Source: DATJUF01 sp035524095
Lineage (GTDB): Bacteria; Desulfobacterota; Binatia; Binatales; Binataceae
Length of the DNA: 14,357 bases
Reading direction: 5' to 3'
NCBI GenBank assembly: GCA_035524095.1
Contig: DATKPK010000131.1
Span: 1-14,357 of the forward strand
Position 1 is the stretch's first letter. Every line of letters begins with the position of its first letter. The notes below the pieces were generated by a model. It was not told the DNA's origin. It ran no database searches and saw only the letters and a list, made by a program, of their open reading frames with translations. A program made the translations under genes and the position numbers. Below, one piece after another: positions 1 through 6,542 of the stretch.

Positions 1-1439
1 TCTGACATTCTGGCGAGTTCCGAGCGTCGTCCACCAGTAATCGCGATCAGTTCGGCGCCATGCTCCTTGACCGCGCGTGCTGCTGCGCACAATTCAGAGG
101 TGTTTCCGCTGTTCGACAGCGCAATTACCAAGTCGTGCGGCGCGACTTGACCGAGGCTTCCATGCAGCGTTTCGGTTGCGTCGAGGAAGGTCGCCATCGT
201 ACCGACCGAGCAAAAGATACTCGCCGCGTAGCGAGCGACGTGCTCTGACTTGCCGACTCCCGTCACCTGCACTCGTCCACCCCGCGCCGCCGCCGCTCGG
301 ATCATCGCGAGCGCGTGCCCGAACGTCTCGAGGTTGAGCGCCTCACGCAATGTTTCCAATTCCTTGAGCGCCAACGCAAAGAATTTTGCGACTTCCTGTA
401 ATGACTCCGCACATGCCGTCGAAGGGCTGTTCGCCACTTCGCGCCGCTCGTCTAGTTCCACCGCCTGCGGCAAGTTGCCACCGTAAAGGTTCACGATTTC
501 GCGGCGTAACTCGAATCCCGCCGGAAAAGCTCCCACTCGCATGACGCACACTGCTCCCGCCGCGTTGCCGAGCCGTCCGATCGCATCCCAAGGCAGGCCC
601 CAGCGTAGACCAGCCAGCACTCCGCCAAAAAAAGCGTCGCCGGCACCAGTGGCGTCGATCTGCTTCACCTTGAACGCTGGAATCTGCTCTGTGACGCCTT
701 CCGCTGCGATTACACAACCGTCTGCGCCATCGGTCATGAAGACCGCCTTGCTGCCGTAGCGATAGCGGATCGCTTCGGCCATTTGCAGTGGCTCCGTTGC
801 CTTCGCTAATTCACGAGCCGCCGATTTAGCCGGTTTCAGGTACGTCGCGAGTTTGAGAGCGCGCTCGAGTTGCGCCCGGTTGCCGAGTTCCGGACAGGCG
901 TCCGAGAGCGGCACGTCAACATCGAGTACGGTTGGAATCTGATACCTCTTCGCGAGGGTCAGAATCCCGATCACCGTCGCCAACGGCAACTGCGAGATCT
1001 CCGTTGAGACGATTCGCGCCCGCCGGATGAATGCCCTGTGACGCCCGCGAATCTCGTTAGGAGTCAACTCTGCAGTCGCTCCACGCATCATGTAGATGGC
1101 GCGATTCCCCTGGCGGTCGAGGAAGACAGGCGCGAACGAACTGGCGCTGCCGTCGAGCGTCAGATGATGCTCAATCCTGAGCCGGTCCATGCCTGCGCGC
1201 AGGATTTCGCCATTATGATCGTCACCCATCTTGCCGAAAATGCCGGTTCTGAGGCCCAGCACTTGTGCCCATCCGAGATGATTTAAGGTGACGCCGCCGA
1301 CTGCCGTTTCGACCGCAGGCGTTTTGCCGTTGCTATCGAGCAGGATTTTTTCTTCGGCGCTAATGATGCGCGGCGTGCGATGGAACAGGTCCACCACCAT
1401 GCTGCCGCAGCCGGCCACGTCCAGGCCGTCTTCAGCCAT
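1..1439 (-). CDS. PfkB-family sugar kinase fused to a KpsF/GutQ-like SIS isomerase domain (3' end outside window)
   Basis: The minus-strand frame is open from the ATG at 1439 to the window edge (479 codons, no stop). Residues about 5-300 form a PfkB/ribokinase-type kinase. The N-terminal glycine signature is at G48-G49 with N53, followed by a GIFGKMGDD segment, and the ATP/anion-hole motif DATGAGD is at 262-268 with D268 as the expected catalytic base. After a linker, residues about 365-479 look like a SIS domain of the arabinose-5-phosphate isomerase type: GVGKS at 394-398, then an ETLHGSLG segment and SNSGNTSEL, as in KpsF/GutQ. Known family roles are ATP-dependent sugar phosphorylation and aldose-ketose phosphate isomerisation; the substrates here are unknown. 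The ATG overlaps the end of the upstream aldolase gene by 8 nt, implying translational coupling. Any CBS pair, as in KpsF, would lie beyond the edge. A heptose- or Kdo-like role is possible but unproven. Confidence 0.85.
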   Translation of the reverse strand, partial: MAEDGLDVAGCGSMVVDLFHRTPRIISAEEKILLDSNGKTPAVETAVGGVTLNHLGWAQVLGLRTGIFGKMGDDHNGEILRAGMDRLRIEHHLTLDGSASSFAPVFLDRQGNRAIYMMRGATAELTPNEIRGRHRAFIRRARIVSTEISQLPLATVIGILTLAKRYQIPTVLDVDVPLSDACPELGNRAQLERALKLATYLKPAKSAARELAKATEPLQMAEAIRYRYGSKAVFMTDGADGCVIAAEGVTEQIPAFKVKQIDATGAGDAFFGGVLAGLRWGLPWDAIGRLGNAAGAVCVMRVGAFPAGFELRREIVNLYGGNLPQAVELDERREVANSPSTACAESLQEVAKFFALALKELETLREALNLETFGHALAMIRAAAARGGRVQVTGVGKSEHVARYAASIFCSVGTMATFLDATETLHGSLGQVAPHDLVIALSNSGNTSELCAAARAVKEHGAELIAITGGRRSELARMS

Positions 1440-2613
1440 GCACGCTTGCCCGTATCGGCACCGACCGCGCGGTCCATTCACTCAGCCATTCAGGCTCGAG
1501 CGTCGCCGCCGCCCGCCGCCGGATGTCTCTAAAGCGCCGCAGGAATTCGCGCCGCTCGGCAGCATCAAGGGTTGGAGTCCCGGACGCCACGGCGTCGCTC
1601 GAGATTACGCCGAGGTCTGCCAATGCCGTCTTCAGACAGGCAATCGTCGGCTTGTAGACTTCGCCTGACCGGATAAATTCCCCGGCCACACGAAAGCTCT
1701 GCATGATCGCTTCATAACGTTGCATCAACTCGACGTTGCCCCTGTGGCAGACTTGCCACGAACGCTGCCATTCACGGGGCATCACGTTCGATGCCCCTGC
1801 CACCACTCCATAAGGCAGCGTGCGCGGACCAAGATAACGGCTCCAGTAGTCGAGCACGCGCCCCGTGAATCCTTCCCACGGCCGGAAAAGATCGAAGATC
1901 AAGTAGGCATTGCCGGGATAAATCGCGAAGCCCCCAGCGAGCTTGAAGTAGCCTGGCGGGCGCGCGTAATTCGCGAAGATTTCCTTGCTCGCCGTTACCT
2001 TGATGCCATGAACATAGCTGAGCCGCGCCATCTGCCGCAGTTCCCCAGTGGAAATATGCGAGGCTCTGGCTGCGATCGCAATGTCCGCATTGTCATACAG
2101 AAATATCGGCAGCGTGCGCCCGTGCCGTTCGAAGACCTCGCCGATCGTCCGCGTAACGAACGCCACCGGATCATCGACATCGGCTATCGATAACGGCGCA
2201 ACGACGGCCGCATCGGCCCCAACCTCAAGGGAATATTCAAGATTATCGATCGTCTGTGCCGCAGTCTCCGCCGTAATCCCCGCCCAAGCCTCGACCGGGG
2301 CACCGTCGTGCGACAGCCTTCCGCATTCTTCAACCGTAATGCGGATTACCGCCTGCCGCCGAGTATTGTCCAGGCGGTTCCATTCCCCTGTAGTACCAAC
2401 GGCGAAAACAATGTTGGCGCCGGTCCCGTTCTGTACGGTATAACGTATCACCGAGCGCTGCTCATCGGCGATTAACCGTCCACTCTTGTCGAGCACGGTG
2501 ACGATCGGCGTCGAGAGCCCGGCTCGCGCTCGATAAGAGCGCGCCCGGAGCCACCCACTTCCTGTCGCTGGCCTCTTCGCCTCTCGCGGTACAGTCGTGA
2601 GATTTGCCGTCAT
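1432..2613 (-). CDS. Dihydrodipicolinate synthase/N-acetylneuraminate lyase family aldolase
   Basis: This 393-residue protein has the TIM-barrel class I aldolase pattern of the DapA/NanA superfamily. The GTTGE pyruvate-carboxylate loop is at 73-77, the conserved tyrosine is Y173 in FLYDNAD, and the Schiff-base lysine is K205 in GIKVTASKE. Family members condense or cleave pyruvate with aldehydes. The segment after Y173 lacks the arginine that true DapA uses to bind aspartate semialdehyde (YNVPSRTG type), so lysine biosynthesis is unlikely. A sugar-acid or 2-keto-3-deoxy-sugar substrate is my inference. At 393 residues it is about 90 longer than usual: roughly 30 basic N-terminal residues precede the barrel (AGLSTPIV starts at about 31) and there is an extended C-terminus. 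A GCGAGG ribosome site lies 8 nt before the ATG. The gene begins 22 nt after the lipoprotein gene and overlaps the kinase/isomerase gene by 8 nt, so the three are probably co-transcribed. Confidence 0.85.
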   Translation of the reverse strand: MTANLTTVPREAKRPATGSGWLRARSYRARAGLSTPIVTVLDKSGRLIADEQRSVIRYTVQNGTGANIVFAVGTTGEWNRLDNTRRQAVIRITVEECGRLSHDGAPVEAWAGITAETAAQTIDNLEYSLEVGADAAVVAPLSIADVDDPVAFVTRTIGEVFERHGRTLPIFLYDNADIAIAARASHISTGELRQMARLSYVHGIKVTASKEIFANYARPPGYFKLAGGFAIYPGNAYLIFDLFRPWEGFTGRVLDYWSRYLGPRTLPYGVVAGASNVMPREWQRSWQVCHRGNVELMQRYEAIMQSFRVAGEFIRSGEVYKPTIACLKTALADLGVISSDAVASGTPTLDAAERREFLRRFRDIRRRAAATLEPEWLSEWTARSVPIRASVHG

Positions 2614-2635
2614 CGTTTAGGCCTCGCAACTAAAG

Positions 2636-3424
2636 CTATAGCAGCCCGACGCCGATGTGTGTGACATATGTGTACACGCCCTCACGGTCGTAGCCGTAAT
2701 TGTAAATCACGCCTTCAAAATGAACCTGGTAACTGCCGTCGGGTCTCGCCGCCCCGGCCGGCGGGTCTATCGCCCACAGGCCCTGCTTACATGCGTTGAT
2801 CATGACTTGATCGACCGCTGCTGTCCCTGAATGCTGCTCGATGGCGAGGTCGCTTAGCCGCCCGCTTCGTGTCAAGGTCGCGGTCAGAATCACACGTTGT
2901 ATATCGCTCGGAAGCTCGCGTCCGCCGAGCGTTGACGCAGCCATCCTCTCGGCCAGCGGTAACGTCCGATGCAACATCTCGTAGCTGAATTCTGGATAAC
3001 GCACCGCCTTCTTGTTCAGCAGCGTCACGTCTCCTTTGTACCGCACAGCGGTTTCCTGCTGCGGATCCATCTGAAGAGGCTGCTGCGCCAGAAAGAAGCG
3101 ATCGATATCGTAGCGCGTAACTTCGGCCTGCGACCCGCTCGCCGTCTCCGTTTTGATGAACGCCTCCTCCTGGCTGCTGCTGACCGGCGCCGCCGTTGGT
3201 GCACCTGAAATCTGCGACAGATCTGTAATCACGCGTGGACTATCTGCATTCGCCGCTGCAGGTGGTGGCGCTGGTGGAGTATCCGAAAGCATGAAGGCGT
3301 TGTGTTGAGGCATGCTTCCAATCGCATTATTTGAGCCCGAAGTTGCTTTATTCATCGCAGTGAAACCGCATCCAGATACTATAATCAACGCGGTCAACCC
3401 CAATGCCTCAACGCGCAAACGCAT
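2636..3424 (-). CDS. Lipoprotein with TonB-C-like domain
   Basis: A 262-residue protein. The N-terminus has a short basic start, a hydrophobic stretch (residues 7-17) and a lipobox VSGC with the lipidated cysteine at C19, so it is predicted to be a signal-peptidase-II lipoprotein. Residues 20-80 are low complexity, rich in Ser/Ala/Pro, with a PPAPPP run at about 50-55. Residues about 172-242 resemble the TonB C-terminal fold: a beta strand (QRVILTATLTRSGRL), then HSG, an alpha-helical segment ending in a DPPAG turn, and a final strand (YQVHFEGVIYNY). In TonB this domain contacts outer-membrane receptors. Here there is no transmembrane anchor of TonB type, so the role is unknown. Eight aromatic-rich residues around 240-255 (YNYGYDREGVYTY) are notable. 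It is first in the minus-strand operon with a candidate promoter just upstream. The family call is moderately secure; the function is not known. Confidence 0.7.
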   Translation of the reverse strand: MRLRVEALGLTALIIVSGCGFTAMNKATSGSNNAIGSMPQHNAFMLSDTPPAPPPAAANADSPRVITDLSQISGAPTAAPVSSSQEEAFIKTETASGSQAEVTRYDIDRFFLAQQPLQMDPQQETAVRYKGDVTLLNKKAVRYPEFSYEMLHRTLPLAERMAASTLGGRELPSDIQRVILTATLTRSGRLSDLAIEQHSGTAAVDQVMINACKQGLWAIDPPAGAARPDGSYQVHFEGVIYNYGYDREGVYTYVTHIGVGLL

Positions 3425-3456
3425 TCTTACAGTTTCACGTTAACTTGGACCGCGCG

Positions 3457-3486
3457 ATTATAATCCTTAACGGGAAGATTTAACAA
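3457..3486 (-). promoter_or_regulatory. Candidate sigma70-type promoter of the lipoprotein-aldolase-kinase operon
   Basis: Read on the minus strand, TTGTTA (3486-3481) and a perfect TATAAT (3462-3457) are separated by 18 nt. Transcription would start near 3450, leaving a leader of about 26 nt before the ATG at 3424. The -10 lies inside ATTATAAT, which also reads TATAAT on the plus strand (3459-3464), but I see no matching -35 for plus-strand use. Confidence 0.5.
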
Positions 3487-3572
3487 TTGTTTGGCTTCGA
3501 TTGCCTCTATCCGGCAGACCGTCGCACCCGTTCGTTGCGGGCATGGCTCCCACGTCCGCCCGCTCATCCTCG

Positions 3573-3600
3573 TTGCCAAATGGGGAATTGTGCTTAGATT
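3573..3600 (+). promoter_or_regulatory. Candidate promoter of rpmE-prfA-prmC
   Basis: TTGCCA (3573-3578, 5 of 6 to the consensus) is followed after 16 nt by TAGATT (3595-3600, 4 of 6). The start would fall near 3607, giving a leader of about 45 nt before the L31 start codon. The assignment rests on hexamer matching only. Confidence 0.35.
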
Positions 3601-3651
3601 ACGGCGATGGTATGGTCAGGGGTTCGGGAGCAAACGAATTCAACCACTCAA

Positions 3652-3852
3652 ATGAAAGCTGCAATACATCCCGCTTATCGCCGATGCGTAGTAACCTGCG
3701 CCTGCGGCAACACCTTCGAGACGCATTCAACTCAGCGCACGATCCAAGTCGATCTCTGCTCGAATTGTCATCCGTTCTATACAGGACAGCAACGCCTGGT
3801 GGATACGGCTGGCCGCGTGGAACGCTTCAATCGCCGTTACGGCAAGAAGTAA
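3652..3852 (+). CDS. rpmE: Large ribosomal subunit protein bL31, zinc-binding form
   Basis: A 66-residue protein beginning MKAAIHPAY, the usual start of bL31. The zinc-ribbon cysteines are all present: C16 and C18 (CACGN) and C36 and C39 (CSNCHPFYTG), so this is the C+ form rather than the zinc-independent paralogue. The C-terminus (GRVERFNRRYGKK) is typical. bL31 sits in the intersubunit bridge region of the 50S ribosome and can act as a zinc reserve. An in-frame ATG 45 nt upstream would add 15 unrelated residues, so I chose the family start. No good Shine-Dalgarno sequence precedes 3652; the only GGGAG is 21 nt away. It is followed 82 nt later by prfA, a conserved neighbour pair. Confidence 0.95.
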   Translation: MKAAIHPAYRRCVVTCACGNTFETHSTQRTIQVDLCSNCHPFYTGQQRLVDTAGRVERFNRRYGKK

Positions 3853-3880
3853 ACACGGTTCACGAACGCAGTCGATTGCC

Positions 3881-3900
3881 AAGGGCATCGCGATTCCCTT
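3881..3900. repeat. 20-bp near-perfect palindrome between rpmE and prfA
   Basis: AAGGG and CCCTT flank an internal self-complementary ATCGCGAT, with a single C/T mismatch pair (9 of 10 pairs match). As RNA it can form AAGGG/CCCTT plus two A-U pairs around a CGCG loop. It lies 34 nt before the prfA start. It could be an operator or a weak attenuating hairpin; there is no T-tract after it. Confidence 0.4.
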
Positions 3901-3934
3901 CGTATTGTGCTTCACCGCGATCGGAGCAGCCTGA

Positions 3935-5029
3935 ATGTCGCTGATCGAAAAGCTCAACGGCATCGAGCAGCGTTATGCTGAGCTCGAGCGCCGCGTCAGC
4001 GATCCCACTGTAATTGCCAATAACCGCGAATATGCGGCTTTGGCTCGCGAGCGCTCGCAGCTAGAAGAGGTGGCGACGGCTATTCGCGGCTATCGCAAGC
4101 TGCTCGGCGAAATCGACGATCATCGCGCGCTGCTCGAAGGCGACGACGCCGAACTGCGCGAATTGGCCAAGGCCGAGTTGCCGGCGATGCAGCATCAACA
4201 GGCTCAGGCTGAGGAAAACCTCAAGCATCTGCTGGCACCGCGCGATCCTAATGACGAAAAGAATGTGGTGCTTGAGATTCGTGCCGGTACGGGTGGCGAA
4301 GAGGCCTCACTCTTCGCAGGCGATCTCTTTCGCATGTATAACCGTTACGCTGAGCGTCACCGCTGGAAAATCGAAACGCTTACCTTAAGTTCCACTGGCC
4401 TTGGCGGCATTAAGGAAGTGGTCGCCCTAATTGCGGGGCGCGGTGCCTATAGCCGTCTCAAGTTTGAAGGCGGCGTCCATCGCGTCCAGCGCGTTCCCAC
4501 CACGGAGACTTCCGGACGCATCCACACTTCGGCGGTCACGGTCGCCGTTCTTCCCGAGGCCGACGACGTGGAGGTCAATATCAACGAAGAGAAAGATCTC
4601 CGCATCGATGTTATGCGTGCGTCAGGCCCCGGCGGTCAGAGCGTCAACACTACCGACTCCGCCGTTCGCATCACCCATATCCCGAGTGGGATGGTCATCA
4701 TCTGCCGCGACGAAAAGTCGCAGCACAAAAACAAAGCGCGGGCCCTCAAGATCCTGCGTGCCCGCTTGCTTGAGCAGGCGACCGCTGAGCAAGACGCGAA
4801 AATCGCCGCGTCGCGCAAGTCGATGGTGGGTACCGGCGATCGCTCAGAGCGTATCCGCACGTACAATTTTCCGCAGTCCCGTGTCACGGACCATCGCGTT
4901 AATCTGACCCTCCACCAACTTGACCAAGTTCTCGACGGCGCTATCGATCCGCTGATTGACGCCCTCAACACCAAGGAGCAGGCGGAGGCATTGGGGCTTG
5001 AACGGCCGCGCGACAATCCGGACAGCTGA
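3935..5029 (+). CDS. prfA: Peptide chain release factor 1
   Basis: A 364-residue class I release factor. It recognises UAA and UAG in the ribosomal A site and triggers peptidyl-tRNA hydrolysis. The catalytic GGQ is at 233-235, the same numbering as E. coli RF1, within SGPGGQSVNTTDSAVR. The stop-codon reading PxT motif is P188-T189-T190, in RVPTTETSGRIHTSAVTV. This context is RF1, not RF2, whose tripeptide is SPF, and no programmed frameshift is visible. The N-terminal coiled-coil domain 1 occupies about 1-100. A GGAG ribosome site lies 8 nt before the ATG. prmC, encoding the enzyme that methylates Q235, starts 5 nt after the stop, so the pair is almost certainly co-translated. Confidence 0.97.
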   Translation: MSLIEKLNGIEQRYAELERRVSDPTVIANNREYAALARERSQLEEVATAIRGYRKLLGEIDDHRALLEGDDAELRELAKAELPAMQHQQAQAEENLKHLLAPRDPNDEKNVVLEIRAGTGGEEASLFAGDLFRMYNRYAERHRWKIETLTLSSTGLGGIKEVVALIAGRGAYSRLKFEGGVHRVQRVPTTETSGRIHTSAVTVAVLPEADDVEVNINEEKDLRIDVMRASGPGGQSVNTTDSAVRITHIPSGMVIICRDEKSQHKNKARALKILRARLLEQATAEQDAKIAASRKSMVGTGDRSERIRTYNFPQSRVTDHRVNLTLHQLDQVLDGAIDPLIDALNTKEQAEALGLERPRDNPDS

Positions 5030-5034
5030 CCGCT

Positions 5035-5934
5035 ATGAGCGAAAGGCGAGGGCAGGGCGGTTCGACCGATTCTCGCACGCTTCTCCGCGATGCAATCGCG
5101 GCTCTGAGCCGCTTCGGGATTCCCGATCCGCGCCTCGACGCCGAGTTGATGCTGGCTGATGCAGCGGGCGTTTCGCGTACCCGACTACTAACTGCTCCGC
5201 CGATTCTCGACGAACCTCAGCTTGCGCGCTTCCATGCGATGCTCGCCGCACGCGCGGCGCGGATGCCGCTTGCGTACATTCTCAGCCGCCGCGAATTCTA
5301 TTCGCTTGAGCTTGAAGTTGGTCCTGAGGTTTTGATTCCGCGGCCCGAGACCGAAACACTGGTTGATGAGGCCCTCAACTTCATCGGTGAGCGTCGCAGC
5401 TTGCGCATTTTGGATCTCGGCACCGGCTCTGGCGCAATTGCGATCGCACTGGCGGTCCACGCGTCAAGCGTCGCAATCGTTGCTACCGACGTCTCGGCGT
5501 CTGCACTCGCAATCGCCCGCGCTAACGCTCAGCGTTTCAGCGTTATCGAACGTATCACTTTTATTTCGGCTGATTGCTGGTCGCCGCTCGAGGCTGGCTT
5601 GTCACTCGGCCTGTTTGATCTGATCGTCTCCAATCCTCCGTATATCGCCGAAGCCGAACTCAAGACGCTAGAACCCGAAGTCCGCCAATACGAACCTCGC
5701 ATCGCCCTGACTCCCGGTAGTGATCCGTTGAGCTTCTATCGGCGTATCGTCGCTGGCCTAGCTGATCACCTCGCGCCAGACGGTGCGCTGATGCTTGAGC
5801 TAGGCTTCGGCCAGGCTCAACCGGTGAGTGAGATTCTCCGTCGCGTCCACATGAGCGACGTGACGATAATCAACGACCTAGCCGATATACCTCGCGTCAT
5901 CCGCGCCCAAGAAAGTTCTGCGCTGAGAATCTGA
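5035..5934 (+). CDS. prmC: Release factor glutamine N5-methyltransferase
   Basis: A 299-residue SAM-dependent methyltransferase that modifies the glutamine of the GGQ motif in release factors. The N-terminal helical substrate domain (about 1-90, containing LLTAPP and MPLAYI) is followed by FYSLELEVGPEVLIPRPETE, the usual link to the catalytic domain. SAM motif I is DLGTGSG at 127-133. The glutamine-binding NPPY is at 200-203, followed by IAEAELKTLEPEVRQYEP. The closing segment (LMLELGFGQAQPV, then a DLADIPRVI end) fits PrmC. It is encoded 5 nt after prfA, its substrate gene. Length is normal for the family (about 280-300). It ends just before a convergent membrane-protein gene. Confidence 0.96.
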   Translation: MSERRGQGGSTDSRTLLRDAIAALSRFGIPDPRLDAELMLADAAGVSRTRLLTAPPILDEPQLARFHAMLAARAARMPLAYILSRREFYSLELEVGPEVLIPRPETETLVDEALNFIGERRSLRILDLGTGSGAIAIALAVHASSVAIVATDVSASALAIARANAQRFSVIERITFISADCWSPLEAGLSLGLFDLIVSNPPYIAEAELKTLEPEVRQYEPRIALTPGSDPLSFYRRIVAGLADHLAPDGALMLELGFGQAQPVSEILRRVHMSDVTIINDLADIPRVIRAQESSALRI

Positions 5935-5940
5935 CACCAG

Positions 5941-5988
5941 GCAGTGGTCGCTACGCTCGGGTCGTCGCTAGGCTCTGGCGACCACTGC
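5941..5988. repeat. Inverted repeat with 11-bp arms between convergent prmC and the GlsB-type gene
   Basis: GCAGTGGTCGC (5941-5951) is exactly complementary to GCGACCACTGC (5978-5988), with 26 nt between the arms. It begins 7 nt after the prmC stop and its right arm lies in the last codons of the convergent gene, whose stop codon falls in the loop. It may be a bidirectional terminator or RNA-stability hairpin, but neither side has a clear T-tract. Confidence 0.5.
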
Positions 5989-6219
5989 ATGATAGATCAC
6001 CAGAACAACCACCGCCCCTATTACCGCAATAGCGATACTCCCAAGATTCACGCCGCTGACCCCCTGATGGCCCAGCGCTTGAAAGATCGCGCCACCGACT
6101 ACTGCCCCGACGATTCCGAGCAGCACGTCACGGATGAATCCCTCGCCCCTTTTGTTCACGATCTTGCTCGCGATAAAGCCCGCGATAAGTCCCAAGATGA
6201 TCCAGCTTAGAACGCCCAT
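5968..6219 (-). CDS. GlsB/YeaQ/YmgE-family small membrane protein
   Basis: An 83-residue protein with three predicted membrane segments at about 3-19, 30-48 and 57-79. The glycine-rich pattern GLIAGFIASKIV, then the basic/acidic loop NKRGEGFIRD, then GIVGAVVGG is typical of the family formerly called transglycosylase-associated proteins. Members are small inner-membrane proteins linked to stress responses in several bacteria; their molecular function is not established. A strong AGGAG lies 8 nt before the ATG. It is convergent with prmC and divergent from murA, so it separates the translation genes from murA and is not part of their transcript. The start is secure. Confidence 0.85.
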   Translation of the reverse strand: MGVLSWIILGLIAGFIASKIVNKRGEGFIRDVLLGIVGAVVGGAIFQALGHQGVSGVNLGSIAIAVIGAVVVLVIYHAVVARA

Positions 6220-6542
6220 GAAAAAATCTCCTAGTTTATAGTTGTCCGATTCGTCAATGAGTTCTATCGTTTGGCAATATCATCCAGATGACCGCTAATG
6301 CGCTAGGCTTGTGCCATCCTCAGGGCTGTCCCGTCAACTCTGAATCGTCGCCCCGTGTGATCTAGTGCATCCTTGCCGCCGCTCTGTAACAATGCCTCGG
6401 CTGCTGGGTGGCTGAAGCCGCTTACACCGGACGCTGGCTGGCGTTCGCTACTCAGCTCCAACCGAGCTCCATTGTAAAGGGGAACCGCTACTTGCTGTTA
6501 GACTCCAACGAGCCACCAGCTATCGTCAACCGAATCTCCCGT
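6220..6542. other. 323-nt non-coding gap between divergent GlsB-type gene and murA
   Basis: No gene of its own is visible. A GTG at 6408 is in frame with murA but codes for residues with no resemblance to MurA, so I treat that stretch as leader. The gap holds the GlsB-type ribosome site, a candidate murA promoter, and one copy of TGTCCGAT (6243-6250) that recurs twice between murA and hisD. No riboswitch or RNA gene could be recognised. Confidence 0.5.
6271..6299 (+). promoter_or_regulatory. Candidate promoter of murA
   Basis: TTGGCA (6271-6276, 5 of 6) and GCTAAT (6294-6299, 4 of 6) are spaced 17 nt apart. The start would be near 6306, leaving a leader of about 237 nt before the ATG at 6543, which is long for a housekeeping gene. 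The match is by eye only. Confidence 0.3.

Noticed and set aside
343..717. 124-codon minus-strand frame
   Set aside because: Lies in another frame of the kinase/isomerase gene, which is open across the whole region and carries the PfkB and SIS motifs.
3607..3651. Upstream ATG for rpmE giving 15 extra residues
   Set aside because: bL31 normally starts at MKxxIHP; the candidate promoter would also start transcription at about this ATG.
6408..6542. Upstream GTG start for murA giving 45 extra residues
   Set aside because: The extension has no MurA similarity, and the ATG at 6543 gives the normal MDK start.
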